Assembly: GCF_937616625.2 (NCBI RefSeq)
Contig: NC_065572.1
Span: forward strand, 684,501-748,500
Direction of reading: 5' to 3'
From: Mercurialis annua
Taxonomy: Eukaryota; Streptophyta; Magnoliopsida; Malpighiales; Euphorbiaceae
DNA: 64,000 nt
Shown here: positions 60,775-64,000 of the stretch, in pieces
Layout: every line of letters begins with the position of its first letter
Position numbering within the stretch: the first letter of the stretch is position 1
Made by a program: the position numbers and the translations under genes
Notes under the pieces: generated by a model
Databases searched by the model: none
Told to the model about the DNA's origin: nothing
What the model saw: the letters and a program-made list of their open reading frames with translations, nothing else

Positions 60775-63013
60775 AAAATGACTATTAAGCTACTATTCTC
60801 TGCGAATGTTTATTTAAAAAAGAGATACACAAATCACCCAAGTAGAAAAGAGGATACATCATCTCATATATGAAGTTTTTACTTACCAAAAACATCAAAG
60901 TATTTTTTTTATACAAAGAAGGAATGCCTAACAAAAGTAATCTTATTAAAATGAAAAATAATTTATTTAATATAGAGTGATATAAGTAAATTAAGCAACC
61001 TCTGGGCATTTACTAATATTATTAGCAAATCAACCTTGCCAATCAGTTTGTATTTTTCTCATTAGAATTCAATAAATTATAAATTTAAGAAACATTGGGA
61101 TTTGACAATGAAAAGGAAAGAAATATTTTATGGAATAAAGAAAAGAAAATAGAATAAGTGCCTTTCTTGAAGAAGAGGTAAGAAAGGATTCCAGGGCATG
61201 ATAGAAATAATGAAAGACAAGACTAGGACCACACTAACACAATTTGCATTTACATTTATTAATTTTCAAAAAATAGACATCCAAATTTAATAACCTATAC
61301 CACTTTACTACGTAAGCTTTTGAATTAGACCCGTGTTTGATAAATCAAGGAGTTCCCCTTCCAATTTAGTAACTGTCGGATTCAACCCAACAACTTGCAT
61401 TTTGCCATTTCTCATCCTAATCCTAGCCTTATATATCCAAAATTACTTCAATCCTTAATCAAATTGGCCTTATAAATCCAAAATTACTCAACTTTTTTTA
61501 TCAAATTGTATACTTTCCTATCCTTATCATTTATTCCCCATTAATCCCTATTTAGTTGATTAGTCAAGTTGAAACACATGATCTTTCGGGATGGTAAATT
61601 GCAATTGTTAAAAAAAAGTCAATTAAGCTAGTTTCTGAAAATTTCATGTCATATTATTGCTCGGATTGATTGAATAGAGTGAATCGAGTTAAACTTGACT
61701 CTCACGGTTACTATTTAGGTTGAACAAATATATAGTAAATTGATTTTTAATTTTAAAAAGAGACAACGATTCATTAATATTACTAATTTATGAGTTTTAA
61801 ATTCAAAAAATGTGAAATATATAAATTCAAAAGTTTTGCCATTTGGATTAAATTATAAGGATGATTTTTGAATGATAAATTTTTTAAACAATATATCACA
61901 CATAAAAAGTGATGAATTTTAATTATCTCACATAACATAAGGGAATTTAAGTGATGGATTTTGGAGATGGTGAGTTTTTAAAATTTATGAATTCTTATAG
62001 CTTTTTATCGTATCAAATAATTGATTTTATTTAAATTTGTAATTTTTATAAACTTTGAATTTAAATTCCTCAATCCAAACCATACTTTGATTATCACAAT
62101 TTTAATAAATATTTATGATTTACCTAAATAATTGGCCATGAAATGCCTTTTTTTTGCTACTTGACTTGTAACTTTGATTTTCGACAAAAAAAAAACTTTT
62201 AACTTTGATTAAATATTGTAGCTATAAATTGTACCTGAAGTGGTACCTTTTTTTTTCCAGTAATGCATAGAGTAGATTTGAGTATCAAAAAGTAGGTTTC
62301 ACTCATCGAAGGAAACTTCCACAAAAGCCTTAACAAAGAAATTGTTGGGTTTTGTAACCCACAAAAAATAAAAAAATTGGTGGGTTTTGCATCACCATGA
62401 TGTACAATTTTAAAGCTAAAACCAAAAATTACATTTACCCTTTTTAGCTTTATCCCCTTTGCACATTAACTTTTGGTTTTCAACAATTGATTAATCAATA
62501 AAAATTCATTTTGCTCCATAAATTTAGCACAAAAAATCAATTAAAGCTAAATTTATCATTTAAAAAATATTGACATTTTAAATAATTTTACATCTTCAAC
62601 ATAAAATTGATCAATAATATTTTATCACGTCACTTTCAATTTGTATATAATATTCTAATTCTTTTTAACACATCATCTGAAAGGTTAAAACGAGTCAAAC
62701 TGCCATATTCATAATTTTTTTTTTCAAAATTTAAATTTAAATTTTAATGGATTTTTTATGCTAAGTTCTAGTGCAAAATATGAACCTTGGTTGATTTATT
62801 AATGCAATGCAACTTAAAATTGTTAATTGTGTAATATTTTGTGTTTGGGCCGCTTAACTTCAAATATTAAATTATCGGCCCATATTAGAGTGTTAAATAT
62901 GACATTGACCCACTATTCTAATGTTAAGTTGTTAGGGCCTGACAATCCAAAAGAAAGCCCTACTAAAATTTTGTTTACATATCAAAACTCCCTACTAAAA
63001 CTTTTGTGTGTAT
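60775..63013. other. Intergenic AT-rich region
   Basis: No gene or clear element. Poly(A/T)-rich with a few short direct repeats, such as TATATATCCAAAATTACT / TATAAATCCAAAATTACT near 61431 and 61470. Confidence 0.45.
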
Positions 63014-63022
63014 GTGATAATC

Positions 63023-64000
63023 GGCTAATAATCACCCATGGCACCTCAACTTTGGGGGTGCGGGCGCTAAACCCCCCGAAGTAAAAAAACGGGCAGTAAA
63101 CTCCCTGAACTTTGAGGCGGCGCTCACAAAACCCCCTAAGACCAAATATCGCCGTTTTTTTCGTTTTCTGTCGACGTGGCATCCAATTTCTCGTCCGGAC
63201 ACCAAATGGCGGCGCCTGTCCCCCCTGCATGCATGTCTGACACCTGCTGCTTGTGTAAGAATGCGTCAGTTGACTTTTTATTAAAAAAAAAAAAAAAAAA
63301 AAAAAACTGAAAAGTAACCGCGGTAATTTATTTTTTTCTCTCTCCTACTTTTCCTTTTCCCCACTCGCTCCCCTCACTTCCGTTTCACTATTTTCGTTTC
63401 AAATATTTTCGCCACGCTTCGTCTTCTTCCCCTCGTTTTTTCGTTTCTTCGCTGACACTGACCTAGGGTTTGCTCCTTTCCCATTTTTCGTTCAATCTTT
63501 CTCATTTTCCTCGCATTCTTCCCCATTCTTCCTCCATTGTTCAACATTGTCTTTCATTTACCGAAAAACCTAACTAAAAGAGAGTGATTAAAAGAGAACA
63601 TTACTTCTGCAACAAAGAACAAGAAAGTGATTAAAGGTTAGAAATTTAAAGTTACTCGTTATTTGATTTTTTGTGGGTTGGTTAGAAATGTTAACTCCAC
63701 TAACATGTTGGCAGGTTTTAGTTTGTGTGGCTGCAAAAAATGAAGAGAAAAGGATTCAGTAGACGAAAACGAAAAGAAAAGAGTGATTACAGAAGCGGGC
63801 CTCCTGGAACTGCTGGGTATGGCTTGATGGATAATTCCAGCAGCGATGATGTTGTTGAAGGTATGCTTGTAGTCTATTTTATAGGACATTTTTGCTAAGA
63901 AATTGGCGGGGGTTGATGACTGTAAAAGTTGATAAATTTGTAGGACCACTTAATTACCAAACATGTCAAATTGTTTTTTTTAGAGATAAATTGGTTGATT
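63023..64000. mobile_element. Left part of a second MULE of the same family, running off the window
   Basis: From 63023 the sequence GGCTAATAATCACCCATGGC and about the next 120 bp are a close match to the left terminus of the Pack-MULE at 57141 (CACCTCAACTTTNGGGGTNC, GAGGCGGCGCTCACAAAA), after which the two diverge. The left flank is GTGATAATC (63014-63022). The right end lies beyond the window. A 24-bp A run (63281-63305) and a CT-rich leader-like stretch (63340-63560) follow, then a gene start at 63740. Confidence 0.75.
63740..64000 (+). CDS. Start of an unidentified gene inside the second MULE (partial)
   Basis: The first exon reads MKRKGFSRRKRKEKSDYRSG and ends SSSDDVVE with a GT donor at 63861 (GAAG, then GTATGC). 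An upstream acceptor TGGCAG or TTTTAG and a CT-rich leader containing ACCTAGGGTTTGC suggest a normal plant 5' UTR with an intron. The N-terminus is strongly basic, like a nuclear localisation signal. The rest lies outside the window. It could be a captured cellular gene or the element's own transposase; I recognise neither. Confidence 0.4.

Overview
This is a gene-poor, AT-rich stretch of nuclear DNA from a flowering plant. It is almost certainly a eudicot: the gene families, GT-AG introns, gene structures and transposon types all fit, but I cannot name the species. The strand-spliced gene models below were assembled by eye from splice sites, reading-frame continuity and family knowledge.

Four protein-coding genes are well supported. 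Two are tandem copies of a small SERK-ectodomain-like leucine-rich-repeat (LRR) protein: a diverged, probably damaged copy at 3414-5386 (+) and an intact 213-residue copy at 13538-15272 (+). Tail-to-tail with the second lies an 11-exon gene for a BAR-domain protein of the Arabidopsis At2g33490 type (16105-21105, -). Next is the 14-exon gene for mitochondrial pyruvate dehydrogenase E1 beta, 363 residues (24269-27680, -). After a gene-free interval of roughly 16 kb comes a three-exon NAC gene, an orthologue of NAC083/VNI2 (49114-50121, -). A pair of orphan 5' exons lies at 43490-44198, and a partial gene runs off the right edge at 63740. The genes have unrelated jobs (cell-surface LRR, membrane shaping, central metabolism, transcription) and form no pathway cluster.

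The rest is a dense bed of transposons and simple repeats. From left to right: part of a minus-strand Gypsy-type LTR (1-2372); Stowaway-type MITEs; a minus-strand Copia-type LTR with its tRNA-Met primer-binding site, abutting a LINE tail near 11 kb; several inverted-repeat MITEs; a degraded 3.2-kb MULE-like element with an 8/9 target-site duplication (29.9-33.2 kb); a 1-kb inverted-repeat element beside it; a second LINE tail (41.7 kb); and a nest of small elements at 52.2-53.4 kb.

The most striking object is a Pack-MULE at 57141-58507. It has long terminal inverted repeats, a perfect 9-bp target-site duplication, and a captured exon of a syntaxin-6-N-terminal-domain gene. A related MULE end starts at 63023 and runs out of the window, carrying the start of another gene. 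I found no RNA genes, CRISPR arrays or organellar inserts. Nothing here proves a wholly new system; the gene-capturing MULE family and the tandem palindromes at 10.1 kb are the best candidates for something undescribed.
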